Positions 1-7,979 of a stretch of DNA of 12,110 nt are shown here, piece by piece. Position 1 is the stretch's first letter; each line of letters starts with the position of its first letter. Position numbers and translations under genes: made by a program. Source of the DNA: an uncultured Porticoccus sp. (GTDB taxonomy: Bacteria; Pseudomonadota; Gammaproteobacteria; Pseudomonadales; Porticoccaceae); contig CATLZI010000037.1 of the NCBI GenBank assembly GCA_950063125.1, positions 1 through 12,110 of the forward strand. Reading direction: 5' to 3'. The notes beneath the pieces were generated by a model that was not told the DNA's origin, searched no databases, and was given only the letters and a program-made list of their open reading frames with translations.

Positions 1-404
1 TGGAAAAGGGCTATCTCTACTGGTCGGCGGATGTGACGCCTGAAACGACGCCTTACGAGGCCGGGCTCGGCTTCGCGGTCGCGCTGGACAAGGGCGATTT
101 CATCGGCCGCGAGGCGCTGGAGCGGAATGCCACGGCACCGCGCCGCAAGCTCGTCGGGCTCAAGTTCACCGGGATGGAGGCGCCGCATCATGGCGATCCG
201 ATCTTTGTGGGCCGCGAACAGGTCGGCGTGGTCACCAGTGGTGGCTTCGGGCCGACCCTGGAGGCGCCGCTGGCGATGGGGTATGTTTCATCGGATTTTG
301 CAGCTGCAGGTACCCCGTTGCGCGCACTGGTCCGAGATAAACCCCGCCCGGTCAGCGTGACAAAAATGCCGTTTGTTCCCCAGCGGTACTATCGTGGCCA
401 GTAA
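1..404 (+). CDS. gcvT: GcvT-family aminomethyltransferase, C-terminal fragment (5' end outside window)
   Basis: The reading frame is open from base 3 to the TAA at 402-404, giving about 133 C-terminal residues; the start lies upstream of the window. The fragment covers the end of the folate-binding domain and the C-terminal barrel of the GcvT superfamily: TPYEAGLGFAV, then DFIGREAL, a KLVGL strand, SGGFGPTLEAPLAMGYV, and the terminal KMPFVPQRYYRG. GcvT moves the aminomethyl carbon from lipoyl-H protein to tetrahydrofolate. The gcvP just downstream supports a glycine cleavage role. However, the first part (KGYLYWSADVTPETTPYEAG) looks more like the GcvT-like domain of dimethylglycine or sarcosine dehydrogenases, so the full protein could be such an FAD enzyme. 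Hand counts give about 70% GC for 61-280, clearly above gcvP. Family assignment is firm; gcvT versus a DMGDH-like enzyme is open. Confidence 0.7.
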   Translation, partial: EKGYLYWSADVTPETTPYEAGLGFAVALDKGDFIGREALERNATAPRRKLVGLKFTGMEAPHHGDPIFVGREQVGVVTSGGFGPTLEAPLAMGYVSSDFAAAGTPLRALVRDKPRPVSVTKMPFVPQRYYRGQ

Positions 405-421
405 GCGCGGCCAGTAAGCGC
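396..421. repeat. 13-bp perfect tandem duplication over the gcvT-like stop codon
   Basis: The unit GGCCAGTAAGCGC occurs at 396-408 and again at 409-421, followed by a partial third copy (GGCC, 422-425). The first copy contains the real TAA stop (402-404). It looks like a local slippage duplication at the gene end rather than a regulatory element. Confidence 0.85.
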
Positions 422-558
422 GGCCGTAACACGGTCAGTCACGGCGAACGTATCACTGACTGGCGCAAACAGTAGCACCGAACATCGGGATGCTCGTCAA
501 TACGCTGAAGACATCCCATTCAACTTGCCTATCAACGTCCGAACAGAGAAAGAATCCC
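405..558. other. Intergenic leader between gcvT-like gene and gcvP
   Basis: These 154 nt contain the second repeat copy and a 6-bp inverted repeat (GTCAGT 434-439 / ACTGAC 455-460) with a 15-nt loop. I see no glycine-riboswitch aptamer core, no gcvH reading frame and no convincing -35/-10 pair. An ATG at 490 is in frame with gcvP but is not preferred as its start. Confidence 0.5.
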
Positions 559-3414
559 ATGAAGTCATTGGCAGAGCTTGCTAGCAATAATGAATTTATC
601 CGTCGACACATTGGCCCTTCCGGCGAAGATCAGCAGGCCATGCTGAAAGCCCTCGGTTATACCGATATGGCCTCCTTCATCGCGGCGGTGATACCGGAAA
701 AAATTCGCTCTACAGAGTCGCTGGCACTCGCTGACGCCTGCACGGAACAGCAGGCCCTGACCGAGCTGCGCGCCATTGCTGCCGAAAACCGGGTTTTCCG
801 GTCATTTATTGGCCAGGGCTACTACGGTTGTCTCACCCCCAATGTGATTCTGCGCAATGTGCTGGAAAATCCCGCCTGGTATACCGCCTATACCCCCTAC
901 CAGCCGGAAATTTCCCAGGGGCGTCTGGAAGCCATGCTGAATTTCCAGACCATGATTACGGATCTGACGGGTATGGATCTGGCGAGCGCTTCGCTGCTGG
1001 ACGAAGGGACGGCTGCCGCCGAGGCGATGACCCTGTGTCAGCGCATGGCCAAATCGAAAAGTCGGGTGTTTTTCGTGGATCGTCAGTGTCTGCCACAGAC
1101 GATTGATGTGGTGCGCACGCGGGCTGAACCCCTGGATATCGATGTGGTGATTGGCAATCCACAGGAGATTGCCGGCCAGGAATGTTTTGGTGTGCTGCTG
1201 CAATATCCCGGTGCTGATGGCAGTGTTGAGGATTTTTCCGGTGTGATTGAAACCGCTCACCAAAACAGGGCGCTGGTGGTGATGGCGGCGGATATTCTCA
1301 GTTTGATGCTGTTGCAAAGCCCGGCCCGGTTGGGTGCTGATGTGGCGATTGGTTCCACCCAGCGTTTCGGTGTGCCGCTCGGTTTCGGTGGACCCCATGC
1401 CGCGTATATGGCCACCCGTGACACCTTCAAACGCTCCCTGCCGGGCCGTTTGGTCGGTGTGTCAGTGGATAGTCGTGGCAAGCCCGCTTTCCGGCTGGCA
1501 CTGCAAACCCGCGAGCAGCATATTCGCCGCGAGAAAGCCACCAGCAACATTTGTACGGCCCAGGTGTTGCTGGCCGTGATGGCCAGTATGTATGCGATTT
1601 ACCATGGCCCGGAGGGGTTGCGGCGCATCGCGGAACGGGTTCATTGCCTGACATCGATTCTGGCAGCCGGCCTGACCCGATTGAATTTCACCATCACCAA
1701 TCACAGCTTTTTCGACACGCTCACGATTGCCAGTGGGTCACAGACCGCCGATATTCATCGCAAAGCACTGGCACAGGGAATCAACCTGCGGGTGATCGAT
1801 CAGCAACACCTGGGGATCTCCCTGGACGAGACCACCACGGCGGCTGATGTGGAAACCCTCTGGCAGTTGTTTGATGCCCACAGTGAGCTCACAGTGGTTG
1901 AGCTGGAAGCTACCGCAGACAGCGGCTTGCCGCAGGGGTTGCTGCGAGCGGAGCCAGTTCTCACCCACCCGGTTTTCAACCGCTACCACTCGGAAACGGA
2001 AATGCTCCGTTATCTGCGCAAGCTGGCCGACAAGGATATTGCGCTCGACCGGGCGATGATTCCATTGGGCTCCTGTACCATGAAATTGAATGCCACCGCC
2101 GAGATGATTCCGGTCAGTTGGCCGGAATTTGCCGGTATCCACCCCTTCGCGCCCGCAGATCAGACCGTCGGCTACCGTAAAATGATTGGCGAAGTGGAGG
2201 CGATGCTCTGTGCCGCCACCGGCTATGACGCCGTGTCACTTCAGCCCAATGCCGGTTCACAGGGTGAGTACGCCGGGCTGTTGGCGATTCGTGCCTACCA
2301 CCAGAGCCGGGGCGACAGCCATCGCAATATCTGTCTGATTCCCAGCTCTGCCCACGGTACCAATCCGGCCTCTGCCCAGATGTGTGGCATGCGCGTGGTG
2401 GTGGTGGGTTGTGACGAGCGGGGCAATGTGGATCTCGGCGAATTGCGGGATAAAGCCGCCCAATACAGCGATCAGCTGGCGGCCATTATGGTGACGTACC
2501 CCTCGACCCACGGGGTGTTCGAGGAGGGCATCACCGATATCTGCGGGATTGTGCATGAGCATGGCGGACAGGTTTATATCGACGGTGCCAATCTCAACGC
2601 CATGGTCGGGCTGTGCCAGCCCGGCCAGTTCGGGGGGGATGTGTCACACCTGAATCTGCATAAAACCTTCTGCATTCCCCACGGCGGTGGTGGCCCCGGC
2701 GTGGGGCCGGTGGCGGTCAAGCAACACCTGGCGGCATTTCTGCCGGGCCATGATGCGTTTGAACAGCGTCCAGCAGTGGGTGCTGTGTCCTCTGCGCCCT
2801 GGGGGAGCGCCAGTATCCTGCCGATTACCTGGATGTATATCAAAATGATGGGGGCCGCGGGTTTGAAACAGGCCACGGAAGTGGCGATTCTCAATGCCAA
2901 CTATGTGGCCGGACGCCTGCAGGACGGTTACCCGATCCTCTATACCGGCAGCAATGATCGGGTAGCGCACGAATGTATCATTGATTTAAGGGGCATCAAG
3001 GAGACTTCCGGAATTACGGTTGATGATGTCGCCAAGCGATTGATTGACTACGGCTTTCATGCGCCGACCATGTCCTTCCCGGTGCCGGGCACCCTGATGA
3101 TTGAGCCAACAGAGAGTGAATCCAGGGAAGAGCTGGATCGTCTCTGTGATGCCCTGTTACAGATTCGTGAGGAGATTGCCGCAGTGGAGCGGGGCGAATA
3201 CCCGGTAGATGACAACCCGCTGTGCGGTGCGCCTCATACGGCGGATGAACTGGTTGCCGACCAGTGGGTCAAAAGTTACTCTCGTGAACAGGCGGCTTAT
3301 CCGCTGGCAGTTCTCAGGGAAAGTAAATACTGGTCGCCGGTAGGCAGAATTGATAATGTCTACGGGGACCGGAATCTGGTTTGTGCCTGCCTACCCGTAT
3401 CGGAGTACATTTAA
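559..3414 (+). CDS. gcvP: Glycine dehydrogenase (aminomethyl-transferring), glycine cleavage P protein
   Basis: This is the pyridoxal-phosphate enzyme that decarboxylates glycine and passes the aminomethyl group to lipoyl-GcvH, in the cytoplasm. The 951-residue product has the usual one-chain length (about 950-960) and contains both homologous halves. The PLP lysine is K702 in [17 protein letters not shown]. Other family blocks are [13 protein letters not shown] from about residue 145, [35 protein letters not shown] and the terminal [17 protein letters not shown]. The ATG at 559 is chosen because AGAGAAAG lies about 7 nt upstream and MKSLAEL...EFIRRHIGP matches the normal N-terminus; the in-frame ATG at 490 would add 23 unrelated residues. 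No frameshift is seen. The T-like gene is upstream, but H is not in the window, so H must be encoded elsewhere for the complex to work. Confidence 0.98.
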   Translation: MKSLAELASNNEFIRRHIGPSGEDQQAMLKALGYTDMASFIAAVIPEKIRSTESLALADACTEQQALTELRAIAAENRVFRSFIGQGYYGCLTPNVILRNVLENPAWYTAYTPYQPEISQGRLEAMLNFQTMITDLTGMDLASASLLDEGTAAAEAMTLCQRMAKSKSRVFFVDRQCLPQTIDVVRTRAEPLDIDVVIGNPQEIAGQECFGVLLQYPGADGSVEDFSGVIETAHQNRALVVMAADILSLMLLQSPARLGADVAIGSTQRFGVPLGFGGPHAAYMATRDTFKRSLPGRLVGVSVDSRGKPAFRLALQTREQHIRREKATSNICTAQVLLAVMASMYAIYHGPEGLRRIAERVHCLTSILAAGLTRLNFTITNHSFFDTLTIASGSQTADIHRKALAQGINLRVIDQQHLGISLDETTTAADVETLWQLFDAHSELTVVELEATADSGLPQGLLRAEPVLTHPVFNRYHSETEMLRYLRKLADKDIALDRAMIPLGSCTMKLNATAEMIPVSWPEFAGIHPFAPADQTVGYRKMIGEVEAMLCAATGYDAVSLQPNAGSQGEYAGLLAIRAYHQSRGDSHRNICLIPSSAHGTNPASAQMCGMRVVVVGCDERGNVDLGELRDKAAQYSDQLAAIMVTYPSTHGVFEEGITDICGIVHEHGGQVYIDGANLNAMVGLCQPGQFGGDVSHLNLHKTFCIPHGGGGPGVGPVAVKQHLAAFLPGHDAFEQRPAVGAVSSAPWGSASILPITWMYIKMMGAAGLKQATEVAILNANYVAGRLQDGYPILYTGSNDRVAHECIIDLRGIKETSGITVDDVAKRLIDYGFHAPTMSFPVPGTLMIEPTESESREELDRLCDALLQIREEIAAVERGEYPVDDNPLCGAPHTADELVADQWVKSYSREQAAYPLAVLRESKYWSPVGRIDNVYGDRNLVCACLPVSEYI

Positions 3415-3450
3415 TTGCAAAAAACCAGCTCGCAGAAAAATAAAAAAGCG

Positions 3451-4089
3451 ATGCCAAAAAGCGCCGGGTGGGTACTGTTCACTCTGGTGATGATGCCCTG
3501 CTTTGCCAGTGCCATCGATTTGAGGTTGTCGATAGTTGCGCCGGATGCGTTGGCGGTGGAAGATGCCGTTGTGGAATTGTTGCCTCTGAATGCTGATGCG
3601 GCAGTATTCAGTGGCAGTCAGAAGGAAATGAGTCAACAGGATCGCACGTTTATTCCTTTTGTGCTGACGGTGCCTAAGGGGACGCGCGTGAATTTCCCCA
3701 ATCTTGATCGCACCCGCCACCATGTCTATTCGTTTTCTGAACCGAAACCCTTTGAGCTGAAGCTGTATGTGGGAACACCCCAAGAGCCGGTATTGTTCGA
3801 CAAGCCCGGAATAGTCGCGCTGGGTTGTAATATTCACGATTACATGCAGGCTTTTATTTACGTTTCCGACAGCCCCCATGCCAGGGTAACGGACTCGGAA
3901 GGTCAAGCCTCGTTCACTGGTCTGCCTGCAGGCAACTACCGCCTCAGAGTCTGGCATCCCTGGCAAAACGGTGAATTGCTCGAAACGGCGTTGACACTGC
4001 CTGCAGAAAATCGTGTCCTCAAGTATCAAATAGATATTGATCGCCAGCAAAAACCCTCGGCACCTCCGGCCGGTTTTGGCGGACTCTAG
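3451..4089 (+). CDS. Exported amicyanin-like cupredoxin ('methylamine utilization protein' family)
   Basis: This is a 212-residue predicted periplasmic protein. From the ATG at 3451 it begins with a signal peptide (MPKSAG, a hydrophobic stretch WVLFTLVMMPCF, then ASA before IDLRL). A cupredoxin-like domain follows, with RTRHHVYSF providing the first histidine and LGCNIHDYM providing Cys, His and Met as C-x2-H-x2-M. That spacing is the short ligand loop of amicyanin, which suggests a type-1 copper site; electron transfer or copper binding is inferred. A small beta segment (SEGQASFTGLPAGNYRLRVWHP) resembling carboxypeptidase-regulatory-like repeats ends the fold. A TTG at 3415, with GGAG 9 nt upstream, is an alternative start adding 12 residues; but that GGAG lies in the conserved SEY codons of gcvP, and 3451 gives a more normal signal peptide. 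First gene of a tight four-gene run. No other methylamine-dehydrogenase gene is present. Confidence 0.8.
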   Translation: MPKSAGWVLFTLVMMPCFASAIDLRLSIVAPDALAVEDAVVELLPLNADAAVFSGSQKEMSQQDRTFIPFVLTVPKGTRVNFPNLDRTRHHVYSFSEPKPFELKLYVGTPQEPVLFDKPGIVALGCNIHDYMQAFIYVSDSPHARVTDSEGQASFTGLPAGNYRLRVWHPWQNGELLETALTLPAENRVLKYQIDIDRQQKPSAPPAGFGGL

Positions 4090-4107
4090 ACAAAGGTTGG
4101 CAAGCAA

Positions 4108-6432
4108 ATGCTCAACAGTTACCGAATCCGGCTGGTAGTTGCATTTGTGCTGGTGCTGATGTTGGTGCAGCTGGCCACAGCAGTGTTTGTATTGGATGCC
4201 GCTCACCGGCAGCAAATGTTGCAGCAGCAGCGAACGCTGGATGTCGGTATCAATGTTTTTCGTGAGGTGCTCGCCAATCGTTCTCTGCAACTGAATAACT
4301 CCCTGTCAGTGCTCAGCGCCGACTTTGGTTTCAAACGTGCGATTGCCACGGGTGAAAGCGATACCATTCTGTCCGTACTAGAGAATCATGGCAGCCGTAT
4401 TGGTGCAGATGCGGCGGTACTGCTGTCTCCCGACGGCAAGCTGATCAGTTCCAGTATTGCCGGTTTGGACAAAGCCGATATCGACGCTCTGTCGGAATTG
4501 ACTGACAGCATGAATGATGGCGGTGCGGCCAGAATTCTCAGCTTTGACAATGCCAGTTATCAATTTGTGATGCAGCCCGTTAAAGCGCCAACCCTCATCG
4601 CATGGGTAGGCATGGGCTTTGTGATGGATAGACAGGTGGCGCAGCAGGCCAAGGCCATTACCGGTGTCGAAGTCAGCTTTATCAACAAGGACAGCGATGG
4701 CCGATTTGCGCTCCAGTCCACCCTTGATGCAACCTCTCAATCCGCTCTTCTCTCGCAGTTAAACAGACTACCTGAGTTATCGCGGGAAGCGGCCGAAGGT
4801 TTTCCGGCCCATTATCTGTCTTATGCCCTAGAGCTGGATGGCAAGTCTGCCGACCAGTGGGTGGTATTGCATCTTTCAAACCTGAAGTGGGAACAAAATT
4901 ACGAACACTTGCGTAACAGCATGCTGTCGATTTTCGCCGGCACACTGGCACTGTCATTGCTGGTCGCGGCCTGGTTGTCCGGCAGTCTAACCCGCCCGGT
5001 CCATACCCTGGTGGAATTTGCCCGCTTGATTGGCCAGGGCCAAAATCCCCCACCAATTAAAGGTGCTCCTGCGGAACTCGCCGTGTTGGCAGATACCCTG
5101 ACAGTGATGCGCGATAACATCGAGGCTCGTGAGCGGGACCTGATCTATCAATCCACCCATGACAGCCTGACCGGGCTTGCCAACCGCTTTGCCGCCAAGC
5201 GCACACTCCAGGATGCCGGTGACAGTCTGTCGGGTACGCTGGTGCTGTTGGACCTCAAACACTTCCGACATATCAATGACATGATCGGTTTTGCCAACGC
5301 AGACTCCCTGCTGGTGATGTTTGCGCGGCGACTGGAGACAATAACACCGGTCCCGGATTTCCTGGCGAGACTGGATGGCGATGCCTTCCTGTTACTGTAT
5401 AACAATGGCATAACTGAAACAGTTCTCTCCGACGCCATTGATCAACTGGAGGCACCCTTCAGTATTCAGGATTCCAATATTTCGATAAAAATCCGCGCCG
5501 GTATGTTATCCCTGGCGGAGCATGGGGGTACGGTTGGCGTTCTGTTGCAGCGTATTGAAATTGCTCTGATGCAGGCCTGTTTGAGCGATACCCGAATTGT
5601 CGCTTATCGCACCGGAGAGGATGAAAAATACCAGCGTGAACTGACTATTATCAATCAGTTGGAGCGCGGGCTGGAGCAGGGGCAGTTTCACCTGGTTTTC
5701 CAACCCAAAGTGGATATCCAGAACAATCTCTGCAATGGGGCGGAAGCGCTCATTCGCTGGGATCACCCCGAGCTTGGCCCGATTCGCCCCGATGAATTTA
5801 TTATGCTGGCAGAGCATACGGGCAATATTGATCTGATCAGCCAATGGGTTTTGCGCCAGGCTATGGACCAGCTGGTGCTCTGGCAGCACGAGGGATTGGT
5901 AGGATTAAAGCTGGCGGTGAACCTGTCTGCTCATGATCTGGTCAATGAGTCCTTGCCGGGCCAGATTGCTGAGATGTTAGAGGCGAGAGAGTTGGCACCC
6001 GACCTGCTGGCTATTGAGGTCACCGAGGGTGCGGTGATGAAAGATCCGATGACCGCGGTGAGTGTGCTACAGAAATTCCGGAATCTCGGCCTGTCCATTG
6101 CCATCGATGATTTTGGTACCGGACATTCCTCGCTGGCCTATCTGAAAATGTTGCCGGTGAATGAAGTCAAGATAGACCGCAGTTTTATCAAGGACATGCT
6201 GACTAACACCCATGATGCGATGATTGTTGAAACCAGTATCGCCCTGACCCACAGCCTGGGCTTCAGTGTGACGGCGGAAGGGGTGGAAGAACGACAGACC
6301 ATTGACGTTCTCCGGCAACAGGGGTGTGATTTGGTGCAGGGTTATGTGTACTCTAGGCCACTGGCAGCCAGAGATTTTTACCACTGGTATGTAGAATTCA
6401 ATCAACAGGGTGGCGTGTCCTCGCTAACTTAA
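4108..6432 (+). CDS. Membrane c-di-GMP protein: periplasmic sensor, HAMP-like linker, degenerate GGDEF, intact EAL
   Basis: The 774-residue product has a membrane helix at about 8-30, a periplasmic region at about 31-270 that looks like a double-CACHE sensor, a second helix at about 271-291, a HAMP-like linker to about 340, GGDEF at about 345-500 and EAL at about 515-760. The cyclase signature reads DGDAF (423-427) instead of GGDEF, and the nearby D-x-D and GH-x2-GD positions are also altered (LDLKHF, GFANAD), so cyclase activity is unlikely. The EAL domain keeps its catalytic set: E546 (EAL), N605, E637, D667 and D668 (IDDFGTG), K688, E724 (AEGVEE) and Q744. The expected net action is hydrolysis of c-di-GMP, controlled by a periplasmic signal and perhaps by GTP binding to the GGDEF domain. 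It starts 18 nt after the cupredoxin gene, with AAAGG at 4092-4096. Sensor class is inferred from topology. Confidence 0.92.
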   Translation: MLNSYRIRLVVAFVLVLMLVQLATAVFVLDAAHRQQMLQQQRTLDVGINVFREVLANRSLQLNNSLSVLSADFGFKRAIATGESDTILSVLENHGSRIGADAAVLLSPDGKLISSSIAGLDKADIDALSELTDSMNDGGAARILSFDNASYQFVMQPVKAPTLIAWVGMGFVMDRQVAQQAKAITGVEVSFINKDSDGRFALQSTLDATSQSALLSQLNRLPELSREAAEGFPAHYLSYALELDGKSADQWVVLHLSNLKWEQNYEHLRNSMLSIFAGTLALSLLVAAWLSGSLTRPVHTLVEFARLIGQGQNPPPIKGAPAELAVLADTLTVMRDNIEARERDLIYQSTHDSLTGLANRFAAKRTLQDAGDSLSGTLVLLDLKHFRHINDMIGFANADSLLVMFARRLETITPVPDFLARLDGDAFLLLYNNGITETVLSDAIDQLEAPFSIQDSNISIKIRAGMLSLAEHGGTVGVLLQRIEIALMQACLSDTRIVAYRTGEDEKYQRELTIINQLERGLEQGQFHLVFQPKVDIQNNLCNGAEALIRWDHPELGPIRPDEFIMLAEHTGNIDLISQWVLRQAMDQLVLWQHEGLVGLKLAVNLSAHDLVNESLPGQIAEMLEARELAPDLLAIEVTEGAVMKDPMTAVSVLQKFRNLGLSIAIDDFGTGHSSLAYLKMLPVNEVKIDRSFIKDMLTNTHDAMIVETSIALTHSLGFSVTAEGVEERQTIDVLRQQGCDLVQGYVYSRPLAARDFYHWYVEFNQQGGVSSLT

Positions 6433-6436
6433 AATA

Positions 6437-7294
6437 ATGATAAATAGCATCGTTGGTCCCTTCATCCGAGCCATTTTCTTTCCCTTGTTCCTGACCGTGG
6501 CCTGTGGTTTGGCTCACGCGGACAGTCGCATAGTGGCAACCGGAGGCGCATCGAACATAGAGGGCAGCGCCGGCGGTGGCGTCGTGCCATGGGCGGTTAT
6601 CAACGGTTATGGCAGTAGTGACGAATGGGCGGTTACCGGGATGGCCACCGGAGTATTTGTGGATGACTTTACGCTCAAGGTGATCGGCGCATCCGTAAGT
6701 TACGACAATCGGGTAGAGCTATCTTTTGCCCGCCAGCGCCTCAAACTGGACAGTCTCGGTGGGGATCTTCAACAGGATATTATCGGCCTTAAATACAAGG
6801 TTGCCGGAGAGTTGCTTTACACCACCATGCCTCAGATCAGCGTGGGGGTTCAGTACAAGGATGTCGATGACTTCTCATTACCCTCAGCGGTAGGCGCCAG
6901 AGACGACAGTGGTGTTGATTACTACGTCGCCGCTACCAAGGTCTTTTTTGATGCGCTTTGGGGGCGCAACGTGCTGATCAACGGCACAGTGCGTGCTACC
7001 AAGGCCAATCAGGGTGGGTTACTGGGGTTCGGTAGCGAGCGCAACAACCGATACCGCTATATGAAGGAAGCCTCCGTCGCGGTGCTGTTAACCGATAATC
7101 TGGCCGTGGGCATGGATTATCGCGAGAAACCCGATGAGCTCGATTTTGCCGGTGAAGACGACTGGCAGGATTTTTTTATCGGCTGGTTTGTTAATAAAAA
7201 CCTCTCTGTCGTACTGGCCTATGCCGATCTTGGCAGCATTGCGGGATTTGAAGATCAAAAGGGCTGGTACCTGTCCATTGAGGGAGCCCTATGA
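6437..7294 (+). CDS. DUF3034-type probable outer-membrane beta-barrel protein
   Basis: The 285-residue product has a signal peptide ending at AHA (about residue 28), followed by a mature start rich in Gly (RIVATGGASNIEGSAGGG then VVPWAVINGYG). The rest is a series of amphipathic beta strands with alternating polar and hydrophobic residues and short turns (for example VIGASVSYDNRVELSFARQRL, split over two strands), ending in a hydrophobic C-terminal strand (GWYLSIEGAL), as in Gram-negative outer-membrane barrels. I recognise the N-terminal pattern as the DUF3034 family, whose function is unknown. It starts 4 nt after the EAL gene stop with no clear Shine-Dalgarno sequence, so translation is probably coupled. 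Its last 4 bases overlap the globin gene. A role as a channel or scaffold for the neighbouring copper and heme proteins is only a guess from context. Confidence 0.8.
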   Translation: MINSIVGPFIRAIFFPLFLTVACGLAHADSRIVATGGASNIEGSAGGGVVPWAVINGYGSSDEWAVTGMATGVFVDDFTLKVIGASVSYDNRVELSFARQRLKLDSLGGDLQQDIIGLKYKVAGELLYTTMPQISVGVQYKDVDDFSLPSAVGARDDSGVDYYVAATKVFFDALWGRNVLINGTVRATKANQGGLLGFGSERNNRYRYMKEASVAVLLTDNLAVGMDYREKPDELDFAGEDDWQDFFIGWFVNKNLSVVLAYADLGSIAGFEDQKGWYLSIEGAL

Positions 7295-7731
7295 CCTGCG
7301 TTTTGAAAAGACGGGTTTGGTCGTTTGTTTCAGCCATCCTTTTATTATCGCTGCTCAGTGCCTGTAGCAGTCAGCCCGCTACCGTTTATGAGGGACTGGG
7401 GAGTGAGCCCGGCCTGGCAGCTGTCGTGGATAATCTGCTGGAGCGGATGGCAAAGGACGAACAAATTGTCAGGTACTTCCAGGATACCGATATCGCATTG
7501 TTCCGTAAGGGGTTGACCGAGCATCTCTGTGATGTGGCTGATGGCCCCTGCGAGTACGGTGGAGAAGATATGAAGGCTACCCACAGAGGGCTGAATATCA
7601 CACAGGCCGATTTTGATCGTTTGGTGCAATTGTTGATCTACGCGATGCAGGAGGAGGGTATACCCATTGCGGTCCGTAATAATTTGCTCAAGCGGTTGGC
7701 GCCGATGTACAGGGACGTGGTTTACCAGTGA
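7291..7731 (+). CDS. Lipoprotein group 1 truncated hemoglobin
   Basis: The 146-residue product has a lipoprotein signal peptide: basic MTCVLKRR, a hydrophobic core, then lipobox LLSAC with Cys25 as the lipidation site. The mature part is a small globin of the bacterial group 1 truncated type: YEGLGSEPGL, a helix with VVDNLLERM, a CD-region F63 in RYFQDTD, then GPCEYGGEDMKATHRGLNIT, in which H98 is the expected proximal heme ligand. Family members bind O2, NO or CO; most are cytoplasmic, so a membrane-anchored form in the envelope is notable. The ATG overlaps the preceding stop (ATGA at 7291-7294) and AGGGAG lies just upstream, indicating coupling to the barrel gene. Last gene of the four-gene run. 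A gas-sensing, detoxifying or electron-transfer role is inferred, not shown. Confidence 0.88.
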   Translation: MTCVLKRRVWSFVSAILLLSLLSACSSQPATVYEGLGSEPGLAAVVDNLLERMAKDEQIVRYFQDTDIALFRKGLTEHLCDVADGPCEYGGEDMKATHRGLNITQADFDRLVQLLIYAMQEEGIPIAVRNNLLKRLAPMYRDVVYQ

Positions 7732-7979
7732 CATCTGAAAGTTCCGGATATACCGCGGTTTTTCGACCTCTGCCGTATTTTCGGGCATTAAAAGGAGGTT
7801 GCTCTCGTCAATCAGATGGCACATGCTGTGAGAAGAGTCCTAGGCGGGGTCTAGAGTCGTACTCCAGGCTTTGTTGGACAGATTGCAAAGGCTGGTGAGG
7901 GTGGCCCCAAATTAAACAAACAGGTTGCCCGGGAGGACAGCTGTCTATGCAAAAGGTTTACCTCAGGAAATAACGACCC
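7732..7979. other. Intergenic gap after the globin gene
   Basis: These 248 nt separate the four-gene run from the transglutaminase gene. I find no clear rho-independent terminator and no strong promoter hexamers. Near the right end is a GGGAGGA ribosome-binding-like sequence (7931-7937), followed 9 nt later by an 8-codon ATG reading frame (7947-7973) that closes 6 nt before the next gene. Confidence 0.4.

Noticed and set aside
490..558. Upstream in-frame ATG giving GcvP 23 extra N-terminal residues
   Set aside because: The added residues do not resemble GcvP, and the ATG at 559 has a purine-rich ribosome site and the expected family N-terminus.
405..558. Glycine riboswitch before gcvP
   Set aside because: I could not find the conserved aptamer core or a tandem arrangement; only a simple 6-bp inverted repeat is seen.
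802..1398. 198-codon minus-strand open frame inside gcvP
   Set aside because: It lies opposite highly conserved GcvP coding sequence and has no family features or ribosome site.
3391..4290. 299-codon open frame on the minus strand opposite the cupredoxin gene
   Set aside because: Its translation is low-complexity in His, Gln and Arg with no recognisable domain, and the plus strand holds a convincing exported protein; it is an antisense shadow.
7845..7860. CTAG-containing inverted repeat in the gap after the globin gene
   Set aside because: The stem is only 4 bp and has no following T run or nearby promoter, so chance is sufficient.
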